Below are positions 1 to 7,896 of a DNA stretch of 36,109 bases, in pieces. The stretch lies in NCBI GenBank assembly GCA_001871195.1, contig MNXA01000040.1:1-36109 (forward strand), given 5' to 3'. This stretch comes from Zetaproteobacteria bacterium CG1_02_55_237 (GTDB lineage: Bacteria; Pseudomonadota; Zetaproteobacteria; Mariprofundales; Mariprofundaceae). The notes beneath the pieces were generated by a model. That model searched no databases. It saw only the letters and a program-made list of their open reading frames with translations, and was not told the origin of the DNA. The first letter of the stretch is position 1. Each line of letters starts with the position of its first letter. A program made the translations under genes and the position numbers.

Positions 1-36
1 TTCCCTGCTGTATCTTTTGTATTCCTTGCGTTCCAT
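1..36 (-). CDS. IS3-family transposase OrfA, N-terminal fragment (cut by window edge)
   Basis: The ATG lies at 36-34 on the minus strand and an AAGGGG-type ribosome site lies at about 44-49. The visible product is MERKEYKRYSRE, which matches the usual basic opening of IS3-family OrfA helix-turn-helix proteins (short, Lys/Arg-rich, then an 'F-K-x-E-A' continuation that would lie outside). OrfA binds the element's ends and is normally joined to the DDE protein OrfB by programmed frameshifting. Only 36 bases are present, so neither integrity nor subgroup can be judged. Confidence 0.55.
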   Translation of the reverse strand, partial: MERKEYKRYSRE

Positions 37-97
37 ATAACACCCCTTCAGAGATAGTAGCTAATCTCAGGGTGTCCACCAAACGTGGGTAGGATCA
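1..97 (-). mobile_element. end of an IS3-family-like insertion sequence (rest lies left of the window)
   Basis: Read on the minus strand, bases 97 to 71 begin TGATCCTACCCACG and run on to TGGACACC. This TGA-initial, C-rich terminus is of the kind seen in many IS3-family elements. It is followed 61 bases in by an ATG with a good ribosome site and the first codons of an OrfA-like protein. The plus strand resumes at base 98 in the reading frame of an unrelated membrane protein, so base 97 is the probable insertion boundary. The other end and the target duplication cannot be seen. The family call rests on terminus style and twelve residues of OrfA. Confidence 0.65.
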
Positions 98-1036
98 GAG
101 TTTGCTCAAACCGATCTTACCGGCTGCACCTTACCCAAAGAAATTGGCGGATTTAATGTGCTCCAAACCATTGAGGAAACGTCAAAAAATGCGCGGACTG
201 TCTTCATCGCGATAATAGCGGCCTGTGTTTACTCCTGGGTGGCAATTGCCACTGCCCCCGATGCAGGTTTGATTGCCAATGCTGAATCGATCACGTTGCC
301 AATCATTGGTGCTGAAATATCAGTATTCGGTTTCTTCATGGTTTCACCCTTGATACTTCTCAGCATGTTTGTCTATTTTCATCTGTATCTTCAACGCCTC
401 TGGGAAGACTTCAGCCATCTTCCGGCCATCTTTCCTGATGGAAAACGCCTGGACCAAAAGACCTACCCCTGGCTGTTGAATGGACTGGTCCGTCGCCACT
501 TTGAGAAACTGCGAGGAGGCCGCACGCTGACCGCTCACATGGAGGAGATCGTCACAATCCTAGTGAGTTGGTACATGGTGCCCTTCACATTGTTCATCTT
601 CTGGTTTGCCTACTTGCGCTCCCAGCATGTTGAAGGGCTGATATCCATTGGTGCTTTGCTTGTGGCCTCAATGATGTTGGCGAATGGCTTTTACAGGAGA
701 GCAAAGCAAACACTGCGAACAACTGAGGAAAATCCTTTCAGCTGGATGAAATCCCTAAAAAGCACAGGCATGTATAAAAGGATGTTTTATTTCTGTATTG
801 CTACCGGTCTGATCAGCTATATCAGCATTAATAATGTTGAAGTAAACAAAACCATTGAAGCAACAACTGGTTACAGCCGAGCCCTGCATCTGAGTGCTGC
901 AAATCTGGAAGGTAGCAATCTGGAAGGCATCCATCTGGAAAATGCCAAGGGCCTGACTCAGGAGATGCTTTCCAAGGCATGCGGAAATCAGTCCACAAAA
1001 TTGCCTCAAGGTCTTTCAATCCCGAATTGTAAATAG
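98..1036 (+). pseudogene. pentapeptide-repeat membrane protein, 5' part removed by an IS
   Basis: The frame is open from the IS boundary (98) to the stop at 1034-1036. The first residues after the boundary, FAQTDLTGCTLP, still look like pentapeptide repeats (A-x-x-D-L, x-x-x-x-L), so coding similarity extends upstream of the first available start, a GTG at 158. The rest has about five hydrophobic segments (near residues 12-33, 55-77, 130-150, 160-178 and 207-226, counted from that GTG). The C-terminal tail, containing SAANLEGSNLEGIHLENAKG and ending LPQGLSIPNC, is typical of pentapeptide-repeat domains. The original protein probably had a longer N-terminal repeat block. A shortened protein from the GTG is possible, but no convincing ribosome site precedes it. 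Base composition looks more AT-rich than the genes that follow. The function of this membrane subgroup is unknown to me. Confidence 0.6.
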
Positions 1037-1094
1037 AACGAGCAAACATACGGGAGTCACTAGCCAAACTGACCGGTTTTCCTTATCTAAATCC

Positions 1095-1166
1095 CCCTGC
1101 AGACATTCGACAAGCCCCCATATGCAGGGTTAGGCTTTACTGCTCAGCCTGAACACACTTCGGGCT
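1095..1166 (+). promoter_or_regulatory. structured leader upstream of metA (candidate cis-regulatory RNA)
   Basis: Three pairings are visible. CCCTGCA (1095-1101) pairs with TGCAGGG (1123-1129). AAGCC inside that loop (1112-1116) can pair with GGCTT (1133-1137), giving an H-type pseudoknot. A hairpin with an 8-base-pair stem, AGCCTGAA (1146-1153) with TTCGGGCT (1159-1166), lies just before the ribosome site of metA. GGCT at 1133-1136 could alternatively pair with AGCC at 1146-1149, so the pseudoknot and the downstream hairpin may exclude each other. SAM-II riboswitches ahead of methionine genes are also H-type pseudoknots, but I do not see the conserved SAM-II bases. A new or divergent element, or chance pairing, are both possible. 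Confidence 0.35.
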
Positions 1167-1186
1167 TTGACCTTGGAGAGGGAAAC

Positions 1187-2230
1187 ATGCCGCTGGTTGC
1201 ACATCATCCGCTGCCCGCTTTCGAGAAACTTCGTCAGCGTGGTGAGAAGGTTTTATCGCTTGATGATGCACTGCGTCAGGACATCCGCGAGTTGCATGTC
1301 GGCCTGCTCAATATGATGCCCGATGCCGCCCTCACCGCCACCGAAATGCAGTTCATGCGCTTGGTCGGCAGCTGCAATCAGATCGCCCAGTTTTTCGTTC
1401 ACCCCTTCACCATTCCGGCGCTGCCGCGCGGTGCTGAATCGCAGGCCTACATCGATCACTACTACAAAAGCTTCGACGATATCCGTGCCATGGGCCTGGA
1501 CGCGCTTATTGTCACCGGGGCCAATGTATCCAACCCATCGCTTGATCAGGAACCATTCTGGGAGCCATTGAGAGAGGTCATGGAATGGGCCGATGGCCAT
1601 GTCACCTCGGTGCTTTGCTCCTGTCTGGCCACGCATGCACTGGTTAAGCAGCTGTACCATATCGAACGTGAACTTCGTCCCGCAGGAAAACTGTGGGGGG
1701 TTTACAGCCACCATGTGGTGCATAAAGAGCATCCGCTGCTGCGCGATATCAACACCCGCTTTGATGTGCCGCATTCGCGCTTCAACGCTGTGCACCGTGA
1801 ATCGCTGGAACAGGCCGGTCTGACCATCCTGATCGAGAGTGAAGAGGCCGGTGTGCATATGGCAGTGAGCCCGGATCAATTTGGCATCGTCTATTTTCAG
1901 GGGCATCCGGAATACGATACCAACAGCCTGCTCAAGGAATACAAACGCGAGGTGAAACGCTTTTTCGCCGATGAGCGCGACGACTACCCGCCCTATCCCG
2001 AGCATTATTTCAATGACGATGCCGCAGCCATTGCCGCGCGCTTCCAACAGGCGGTCCTGACTGCGAAACAAGCTGGGAAGGCTATGCCCGCATTTCCCGA
2101 GGAGCATCTCGAACCGCTGCTCGACAACACCTGGCGCGACACGGCCAAAGGCATCGTTAACAACTGGCTTGGCATGGTCTACGAGCACACCGATTTCAAC
2201 GGCCCCCGACCGCAAAGCCCAAGTATTTAA
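1187..2230 (+). CDS. metA: homoserine O-acyltransferase, MetA family
   Basis: This cytoplasmic enzyme activates L-homoserine with succinyl- or acetyl-CoA, the first committed step of methionine synthesis. The 347-residue protein is somewhat longer than E. coli MetA (309). It shows the MetA catalytic set: Cys146 in CSCLATH, and His240 and Glu242 in the GHPEYD block. SHHVVH (174-179) and PHSRF (195-199) are further family landmarks. The position that corresponds to E. coli Gly111, which separates acetyl-CoA (Glu) from succinyl-CoA (Gly) users, appears to be Ser115 in TGANVSNPS, so the acyl donor cannot be read off. The start is supported by GGAGAGG six bases upstream. The gene is 23 bases ahead of metY, which implies an operon. 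An extra C-terminal tail of about 30 residues follows the conserved core. Confidence 0.9.
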   Translation: MPLVAHHPLPAFEKLRQRGEKVLSLDDALRQDIRELHVGLLNMMPDAALTATEMQFMRLVGSCNQIAQFFVHPFTIPALPRGAESQAYIDHYYKSFDDIRAMGLDALIVTGANVSNPSLDQEPFWEPLREVMEWADGHVTSVLCSCLATHALVKQLYHIERELRPAGKLWGVYSHHVVHKEHPLLRDINTRFDVPHSRFNAVHRESLEQAGLTILIESEEAGVHMAVSPDQFGIVYFQGHPEYDTNSLLKEYKREVKRFFADERDDYPPYPEHYFNDDAAAIAARFQQAVLTAKQAGKAMPAFPEEHLEPLLDNTWRDTAKGIVNNWLGMVYEHTDFNGPRPQSPSI

Positions 2231-2253
2231 GCAACAAAACCAGAGGAGAGAAT

Positions 2254-3522
2254 ATGAAAAAAGAAACCATTGCCATCCACGCCGGCTACGAAACCGACCC
2301 GACAACCAAATCGGTCGCCGTGCCGATTTACCAGACCGTGGCCTACGAATTCGACAACGCTCAGCACGGTGCCGACCTGTTCAACCTTGCCGTACCCGGC
2401 AACATCTATACCCGCATTATGAACCCGACCGCCGATGTTCTGGAAAAGCGCGTCGCCGAACTCGATGGCGGTATCGCAGGCCTGGCCGTCAGCTCGGGCA
2501 GCGCAGCCATCAACTACGCGATCCTGACCATCGCCGAAATGGGCAATAATATCGTCACTGTGCCGATGCTCTACGGCGGCACCTATACCCTGTTTGCCCA
2601 CATGCTGCCCAAGCAGGGCATCGATGTGCGCTTCGCCAAGGACGACAGCCCGGCAGCTCTGGAAGCTCTGATCGACGACAAGACCTCGGCCATCTACTGC
2701 GAATCCATCGGCAACCCGGCCGGCAACATCGTCGATCTGGAAGGCATCTGCAAAATGGCCGACAAGCATGGCATCCCGGTCATTGTCGATAACACCGTTG
2801 CGCCGATGTTGATCCGGCCGATTGATTACGGCGCCTCGATTGTCGTCTACTCGCTGACCAAATACATGGGTGGTCACGGTACTTCGCTGGGCGGCCTGAT
2901 TGTCGATTCCGGAAAATTCCCATGGGCCGAACATGCCAAGCGCTTCCCGATGCTGAACAATCCGGAACCATCGTATCACGGCGTGGTGTACACCGATGCG
3001 CTTGGCCCGGCCGCATTTATCGGCCGCGCCCGCACCGTGCCACTGCGCAACACAGGCTCGGCCATCAGCCCGTTTAATGCCTTCCTGATTCTGCAGGGCA
3101 TCGAAACCCTCGCCCTGCGCATGGAGCGGCATTGCGACAATGCCATCAAGGTGGCCAAACATCTGGAGGCCCATCCTGCCGTCGCATCGGTGCAATATGC
3201 CGGCCTGAAAAGCTCGAAGTACTATGCGCTGGCGCAGAAATACACCAGCGGCCGACCCTCCGCCCTGCTCACCTTCAACATCAAGGGCGGCTTCGATGCG
3301 GCAGTGAAGTTCTACGATGCGCTGGGCCTGTTCAAACGTCTGGTCAATATCGGTGACTGCAAATCGCTCGCTGCCCATCCGGCTTCGACCACGCACCGCC
3401 AGCTGACTGAGGCGGAATTGGTAACCGCCGGCGTGACGCCGGATATGATTCGCCTGTGCATCGGCATCGAGCATATCGACGACATCCTGGCCGACATCGA
3501 TCAGGCGCTGGCTGCCACCTGA
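2254..3522 (+). CDS. metY: O-acylhomoserine sulfhydrylase (Cys/Met metabolism PLP enzyme)
   Basis: The 422-residue PLP-dependent enzyme is of the Cys/Met metabolism family, in the O-acetylhomoserine aminocarboxypropyltransferase group. It uses sulfide to convert activated homoserine to homocysteine. Lys203 in SLTKYMGGHG is the PLP Schiff-base lysine, and the block around residues 79-83 (VSSGS) and Asp179 in VIVDNTVAP are cofactor contacts. The N-terminal ETIAIHAGYETDPTTKSVAVP and the length above 400 match MetY rather than the shorter MetB/MetC/MetZ enzymes (about 380-400). GAGGAGAG lies eight bases ahead of the ATG. With metA just upstream this gives direct sulfhydrylation without cystathionine. 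The true acyl substrate depends on what MetA makes. A strong terminator follows. Confidence 0.9.
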   Translation: MKKETIAIHAGYETDPTTKSVAVPIYQTVAYEFDNAQHGADLFNLAVPGNIYTRIMNPTADVLEKRVAELDGGIAGLAVSSGSAAINYAILTIAEMGNNIVTVPMLYGGTYTLFAHMLPKQGIDVRFAKDDSPAALEALIDDKTSAIYCESIGNPAGNIVDLEGICKMADKHGIPVIVDNTVAPMLIRPIDYGASIVVYSLTKYMGGHGTSLGGLIVDSGKFPWAEHAKRFPMLNNPEPSYHGVVYTDALGPAAFIGRARTVPLRNTGSAISPFNAFLILQGIETLALRMERHCDNAIKVAKHLEAHPAVASVQYAGLKSSKYYALAQKYTSGRPSALLTFNIKGGFDAAVKFYDALGLFKRLVNIGDCKSLAAHPASTTHRQLTEAELVTAGVTPDMIRLCIGIEHIDDILADIDQALAAT

Positions 3523-3546
3523 CGAAACATCGTTAATCCTTACTGC

Positions 3547-3579
3547 AGGGCCGCAGCATCTGCTGCGGCCCTTCTTTTT
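3547..3579 (+). terminator. rho-independent terminator after metY
   Basis: A perfect 11-base-pair stem (3548-3558 with 3561-3571, core GGGCCGCAGCA) with a two-base loop is followed by TTCTTTTT at 3572-3579. It ends the metA-metY unit 25 bases after the stop codon. Confidence 0.9.
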
Positions 3580-3628
3580 GACACATGCAGCTGTTTGCGG
3601 CGGGCAGAATTTGGCCTAGATTCAGGGC

Positions 3629-3979
3629 ATGACCAATAACAATATTTTCAAGAAAATTTGCATCGCCAACAATCTCCGGCATTTCGAGATCAAGGATATT
3701 TTTGAGCTGGGTGGTTTTGAGTTCAGCAGCAGCCGGGTCAAGTCCTTCATGGCCGGTTCGCAGAACAAGAACTATGAAAAGCTCTCCGATGAGCATTTTG
3801 AAGGCTTCCTCAACGGCTTCATCATCTACTCGCGCGGCCCGCTGGATGAACCCACAGCACTGCCCCGAACCATTGAAAACGCCATTATCCACCTGATTGA
3901 TGATGGCAATATCGCTGCCATCGAGGAAATCCGCAGTCTGATCGAGGATGTGCAAGCTAGCGACGCAGACGTCGATTAA
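3629..3979 (+). CDS. DUF1456 family protein (YehS-like)
   Basis: The 116-residue acidic soluble protein has NNIFKKICIANNLRHFEIKD followed by IFELGGFEFSSSRVKSFM and, later, FEGFLNGFIIYSRG. This is the DUF1456 pattern found in E. coli YehS. YehS carries two such repeats in about 156 residues, while this protein has one clear copy (about residues 3-70) and an acidic tail. The function of the family is not established. The gene is monocistronic, lies between the metY terminator and a convergent diguanylate cyclase, and ends only 17 bases from that gene's stop. The ribosome site is weak: AGGG sits one base from the ATG. TAGATT at 3617-3622 could be a -10 box so close to the ATG that the transcript would have almost no leader. 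Confidence 0.75.
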   Translation: MTNNNIFKKICIANNLRHFEIKDIFELGGFEFSSSRVKSFMAGSQNKNYEKLSDEHFEGFLNGFIIYSRGPLDEPTALPRTIENAIIHLIDDGNIAAIEEIRSLIEDVQASDADVD

Positions 3980-3996
3980 TACCTGCAATAAAGCCT

Positions 3997-6507
3997 TTAT
4001 GACTCGCCCTGCAGATCCTCACTGAAGAAACAATAGGTATTGCGCTTCCGCTTGGCATTATACATAGCAATATCGGCATGCTTGAGCAGTGTTTCAGTAT
4101 CCCGCCCATCCGTCGGATAAATGGCAATGCCGATACTGCATCCCACCTTGTGCGGTTTCCCTCCCAGCTCAAACGGCTCAGATAGCGCCTTCAGGATATT
4201 GCTGGCGACGAGCTCGACATTTTCGGGCACCTTCGTCTCGGTCAGAATCACAGTGAACTCATCCCCGCCCATGCGGGCCACCGTATCCATCTTGCGCACG
4301 CAGCCAAGCAAACGGTTCGCCGCCTCCTTGAGCAGCAGATCGCCCATATCGTGGCCGATGGTATCGTTAATCTCCTTGAAGTGGTCCAGATCGAGGAACA
4401 GCACGGCAAACTTCTCTTTGTGGCGATGTGCCAGTGCCAGCGCCTGCTCCATACGATCATGGAACAGGGTGCGATTGGGCAGTCCGGTCAGGATGTCATT
4501 ATGGGCCAATTGCTTAAGTGCTTCCTCGGCCTGCTTGCGCTCAATGACAACAGCAAGGGTGTCGGCCACGGTTTTGAGCGCGGCTTTCTCTTCGGCATCG
4601 CTGACATGCCCGGCAGCCACATAAATATTCAGCACTCCCAGCAGCCTTCTCTCCAGCATGATCGGAATACAGTAATGACCATGCGGCTGGATACCATCAT
4701 ATCTGATGTCATGTTCATCGCTCAGGTGGTCAACAAACACGATTTCACGCGTAGCTGCCGCCTTGCCACACAGGCATTTGCCAAAGGGAAGTAGCGCGCA
4801 GGATTGCAGCAGGGAATCAGGTAGATTGCGCTGCACCATCATTTCCAGAGTCGCCTCATCCTTCACGGCAAGGAAAATGGCCCCCTTATTGAGTATCGAA
4901 AAAGACGGAACGGAAAGGATGGCATCAAGCGAGGCGCTCAACACCTCCTTCAAGGTTAAGGGTGGCAGAGAAATGTTCAGCATCGTATCCAGCACGCGCT
5001 GAATATTCATAGAACGCTCGATGGCCTCCTGGGCCTTCTTGCGTTCGGTAATATCGGAGAAAACCACCACTGCCCCGGTAACTGCCTCGTTTTTTAATAC
5101 CGGGGTGCTTAAGTATTCAACAGGGAAACTGGAGCCATCCTTGCGCCACAGCACCTCATCCGTGATATGATGGGTATGAGCATCTACAAAGGCTTTGTAC
5201 ATATGGCAATCTTCACTGGGGTAAGGCGTACCATCAGGGTAGCTGTGATGAATGGCCGCGTGCATGGGCTGATCTATAAGCTCATCTTCTTCATAACCCA
5301 GCATCTGACAGGCAGCAGGATTGACGAAGATGGTATTGCCTTGAATATCAACGCCATAAATGCCTTCGCCAACGGCATTGAGAAGAAGCCTGGTTGCCTC
5401 TTCACTCTCGAGTAACTTCTGCTGTTCATTCTGTAATTGTTGGATAAAGGCTGCCTGCATATCCTCTCGTGCCTGGCCCTCATCGATAAGTTGTTGCCTG
5501 GCGACTACCAGTTCGTTTTCCGTCCGCCCCAGAACAACGTAGAAAAAGATGAGAATGACCAGACCCATGAACGACGAAATGCCCGTAAAATTCAACAATT
5601 CCCGTTCCGCTGCAGCAATAAACTGTGTCATGTCACGCAGCATAATCAGCGTGGCAACCGGTCTCCCGCCGGCATCCGCAACGGGAACGATGCCGGACCA
5701 ATAAGTCTGTCCATGCAGATCAATATCCTGCCCAAGACGTATGCCCATAGAGGCCGCATCTCCGTTGATGTTGTTCAGGAAAGCGACAGGAACATTCGGC
5801 AGGCTTTGCGATACCAGAACAGCTGTCGTCAATTCATTCCAGGCGTAGGGCCGACCCAGCATGCGCATCCCGTCTTCCCAGGCTGTTTGCTTTAAATACT
5901 GTTTATCGATCAACATCAGGAGTTCGACATGAAACATGGTGCGCGTTTCATGAATAATGCCATCAATCTCCTGCCCGAGTTCGAGATAACCAATCAATTG
6001 TCCGGCTTCGAAAACAGGCAACACGGAGCGCAAGGTAAAGGTGCCCAGCGGCCCCAGCTCTATCCCGGAAAAAAGGCTGCCACGCTTCTCGGCACCAAGG
6101 GCTGTGAAACGGTTGATCTTGTCGCCATATTGTTCAGGCCGATGCACACGCAGCAGATTGATGCGCTGTGCATCGTGGAAGTAGAAATGGGTAACGTTAT
6201 TTTCGCGATTCAGCCGTTCATATATGGGCTTCCCCAATGCCAGCAGGGCCTTTCGATCACCGCCCTTCAGGGCGGCAAGCAATGCTCTGTTCTGGGCAAT
6301 AAAGTGCAGGCTGGCGGCCATCACCTCGGCCTTGGCATCCAGTATCGACTGAAAATGGCTCTGGATGGCTTCAGCTTCCTGCAGCACGGCATCATTTTTC
6401 TGATGCTCTTCCAGATGATTGACGAAATAGCCGCCGATCAGGAATACAGCCAAGCCCACCGCAACAAGCGGCAGGATAATGCGTTTTTTCAGTCCGATTG
6501 AATGCAT
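3997..6507 (-). CDS. membrane diguanylate cyclase: dCache-PAS-GAF-GGDEF
   Basis: The 836-residue inner-membrane signalling protein is predicted to make cyclic-di-GMP in response to an external ligand. TM1 is at about 9-30. A periplasmic double-Cache domain spans about 31-305, with YGDKI, FTLRSVLPV and GYLELGQEID landmarks. TM2 is at about 308-327 and is followed by a coiled coil to about 370. A PAS domain (about 370-490) ends in DITERKKA. A GAF domain lies at about 505-655. The GGDEF domain (about 665-830) carries an intact GGDEF motif at 747-751 and the product-inhibition site RKMD five residues before it. There is no EAL domain, so it should only synthesise the messenger. It is monocistronic, with its own promoter (6537-6565). 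The ligand is unknown. The GAF Cys/His-rich stretch CLCGKAAATRE might bind a cofactor, but that is speculation. Confidence 0.9.
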   Translation of the reverse strand: MHSIGLKKRIILPLVAVGLAVFLIGGYFVNHLEEHQKNDAVLQEAEAIQSHFQSILDAKAEVMAASLHFIAQNRALLAALKGGDRKALLALGKPIYERLNRENNVTHFYFHDAQRINLLRVHRPEQYGDKINRFTALGAEKRGSLFSGIELGPLGTFTLRSVLPVFEAGQLIGYLELGQEIDGIIHETRTMFHVELLMLIDKQYLKQTAWEDGMRMLGRPYAWNELTTAVLVSQSLPNVPVAFLNNINGDAASMGIRLGQDIDLHGQTYWSGIVPVADAGGRPVATLIMLRDMTQFIAAAERELLNFTGISSFMGLVILIFFYVVLGRTENELVVARQQLIDEGQAREDMQAAFIQQLQNEQQKLLESEEATRLLLNAVGEGIYGVDIQGNTIFVNPAACQMLGYEEDELIDQPMHAAIHHSYPDGTPYPSEDCHMYKAFVDAHTHHITDEVLWRKDGSSFPVEYLSTPVLKNEAVTGAVVVFSDITERKKAQEAIERSMNIQRVLDTMLNISLPPLTLKEVLSASLDAILSVPSFSILNKGAIFLAVKDEATLEMMVQRNLPDSLLQSCALLPFGKCLCGKAAATREIVFVDHLSDEHDIRYDGIQPHGHYCIPIMLERRLLGVLNIYVAAGHVSDAEEKAALKTVADTLAVVIERKQAEEALKQLAHNDILTGLPNRTLFHDRMEQALALAHRHKEKFAVLFLDLDHFKEINDTIGHDMGDLLLKEAANRLLGCVRKMDTVARMGGDEFTVILTETKVPENVELVASNILKALSEPFELGGKPHKVGCSIGIAIYPTDGRDTETLLKHADIAMYNAKRKRNTYCFFSEDLQGES

Positions 6508-6536
6508 GCTTTCAGCTAGAGCTACCTCGTCTCTCT

Positions 6537-6565
6537 TTTATAGACCGTGCCTGGGGTAACAGCAA
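6537..6565 (-). promoter_or_regulatory. sigma-70-like promoter for the diguanylate cyclase gene
   Basis: On the minus strand, TTGCTG (6565-6560) and TATAAA (6542-6537) are separated by exactly 17 bases, with the start codon 30 bases further on. Sequence match only. Confidence 0.5.
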
Positions 6566-6568
6566 GCT

Positions 6569-7252
6569 CTAATACGGCACCCCGATGGCCCGGCAAAGCT
6601 GCTGCATCAGCGGTACAGTCACCGCAAAATAGCCGCCAATCAGAGCAGGGAGGTCGGGCTCAAGCATCAGTTCAGGCACCAGAGGTGCAATGGCGATGAA
6701 GTCCTTGCGCTTGATCTCCTCGATCAGCGGATGCCCGGCATCAAAGCCCCTGGGCGGACGCTTGAGCGCATCACCGCTCATGTGAAACCACTGGGCAAAC
6801 TCGCTGTCTTCCAGAACATCCTGCCAACGCGTGGGATGGGCATCGATGTAGCTGCGTATCTTTCTCAGGGTATCGGTCTCCGGATGCCAGATGCCGGCGC
6901 CGACAAACACCTCATGCGCCTCGATGTGCAGATAGAAACCGGGGGCATGCACATCCTTGCCCTGCCGGTGGCGGAACTGGATACCGATATTGGTCTTGTA
7001 GGGCAGTTTGTTCTTCGAAAAACGCACATCGCGGTGCACCCGCATCAATGAGCCGCCAACCTTGCGATCCTCGGCCGTAAACTCCGGGGCAATAAGCTCC
7101 AACTCGGGCGCCATAGCGCGGATAAAGGCCAGTGCCGGCTGGCGCACCTGTGCTTCGTATTCGGCTTTGTGCTCGTTGAGCCAGTCGCGGCTGTTGTTCT
7201 CGCCCAGAGCGCGCAAGAAAGTGAATGTTTCCTCAGAGAAAGACGCTGACAT
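6569..7252 (-). CDS. DUF2461 / TIGR02453 family protein
   Basis: The 227-residue soluble protein matches the DUF2461 pattern: FLRALGENNSRDWLNEHKAEY at the N-terminus, then RVHRDVRFSKNKLPYKTNIG and GFYLHIEAHEVFVGAGIW in the middle. The family occurs widely in bacteria and fungi without a settled biochemical role. It starts two bases after the stop of the ferredoxin/CDGSH gene and closes the HPP-CDGSH-DUF2461 unit, so the three are probably co-translated. It has no signal peptide or membrane segment. The start codon is placed by the N-terminal family motif, which begins within six residues of the Met. Confidence 0.85.
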   Translation of the reverse strand: MSASFSEETFTFLRALGENNSRDWLNEHKAEYEAQVRQPALAFIRAMAPELELIAPEFTAEDRKVGGSLMRVHRDVRFSKNKLPYKTNIGIQFRHRQGKDVHAPGFYLHIEAHEVFVGAGIWHPETDTLRKIRSYIDAHPTRWQDVLEDSEFAQWFHMSGDALKRPPRGFDAGHPLIEEIKRKDFIAIAPLVPELMLEPDLPALIGGYFAVTVPLMQQLCRAIGVPY

Positions 7253-7254
7253 GT

Positions 7255-7896
7255 CTACTTCGCCCTGAATCCGACCCGGTCATGCGAGCCATCGCAATAC
7301 GGCTTCATCTTCGAGGCACCGCAACGGCACAGGGCCGCCTTACTGCTTTTGCACACGGCTTCACCCTTGGCATCAAGCAAGGTGAATGGCCCCTCGATGA
7401 GCAGCGGCCCATCGGCAAGCGCACGAATCGAAAGCGCCCTCTCTTCCAGCTCAGTTGAGGGCATGGCAAGGCTCACCTGCCCTGCATCGCAAAAGCCGAT
7501 CTCGCGATGCGAGTTGTCGCAGCGCGGCATCAGGCGAGAAGCGCCGCAGCGGCACAGCGCTGTGCGCCCGCTCGCTTCGCTCTCCCCATTGACCTGCATG
7601 TCTGCATGCACATACAACGGTCCGTCGGCGATAATCTGGATGGTGTTTTGCTGCGGGGCAGCATGCATCGGATCTCCGCTGCTCTTGTCGATACAGCGCA
7701 AAGCGCCGGTCGGGCATTGGCCACAAACCCGCTCCACCTCTTCAGGCTCCGCGCCATCGGGATGCACCCAGCGCCCGGTACGCTTGGTATCAAACACTGT
7801 GGGTAAATCGCGCGTGCAATCGCCGGTGTGGATGCAGCGCCCGAGTTCGAAATCGACAATCACCTCTTCACCCGTGTAGCGGTGAATTCGGCTCAT
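7255..7896 (-). CDS. iron-sulfur protein: divergent ferredoxin (Fer4_19) plus two CDGSH domains
   Basis: The 213-residue cytoplasmic protein has three predicted cluster sites. Residues 1-70 form a Fer4_19-type domain with Cys21, Cys27, Cys58 and Cys61 (CIHTGDC and CGQCPTGAL). Two CDGSH-type domains follow, each with a three-Cys/one-His ligand set for a [2Fe-2S] cluster: Cys115, Cys117, Cys126, His130 (motif CDNSH) and Cys190, Cys192, Cys201, His205 (motif CDGSH). CDGSH clusters are redox-active and acid-labile, and act as electron or cluster carriers. Fer4_19 fused to CDGSH units is a known bacterial layout of unknown function. The gene overlaps the HPP gene by four bases (ATGA) and is two bases from the DUF2461 gene. 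A separate 78-residue CDGSH protein lies 5.2 kb away in the TetR-headed cluster. Confidence 0.9.
   Translation of the reverse strand: MSRIHRYTGEEVIVDFELGRCIHTGDCTRDLPTVFDTKRTGRWVHPDGAEPEEVERVCGQCPTGALRCIDKSSGDPMHAAPQQNTIQIIADGPLYVHADMQVNGESEASGRTALCRCGASRLMPRCDNSHREIGFCDAGQVSLAMPSTELEERALSIRALADGPLLIEGPFTLLDAKGEAVCKSSKAALCRCGASKMKPYCDGSHDRVGFRAK

Noticed and set aside
1253-2305. 350-codon open frame on the minus strand across metA
   Set aside because: It is an antisense shadow of a strongly supported gene, has no recognisable motif, and arises from GC-rich codon use.
2227-3474. 415-codon open frame on the minus strand across metY
   Set aside because: It is antisense to a gene with all PLP-enzyme motifs. 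The predicted protein resembles no family, and the metY terminator and ribosome site fit the plus strand.
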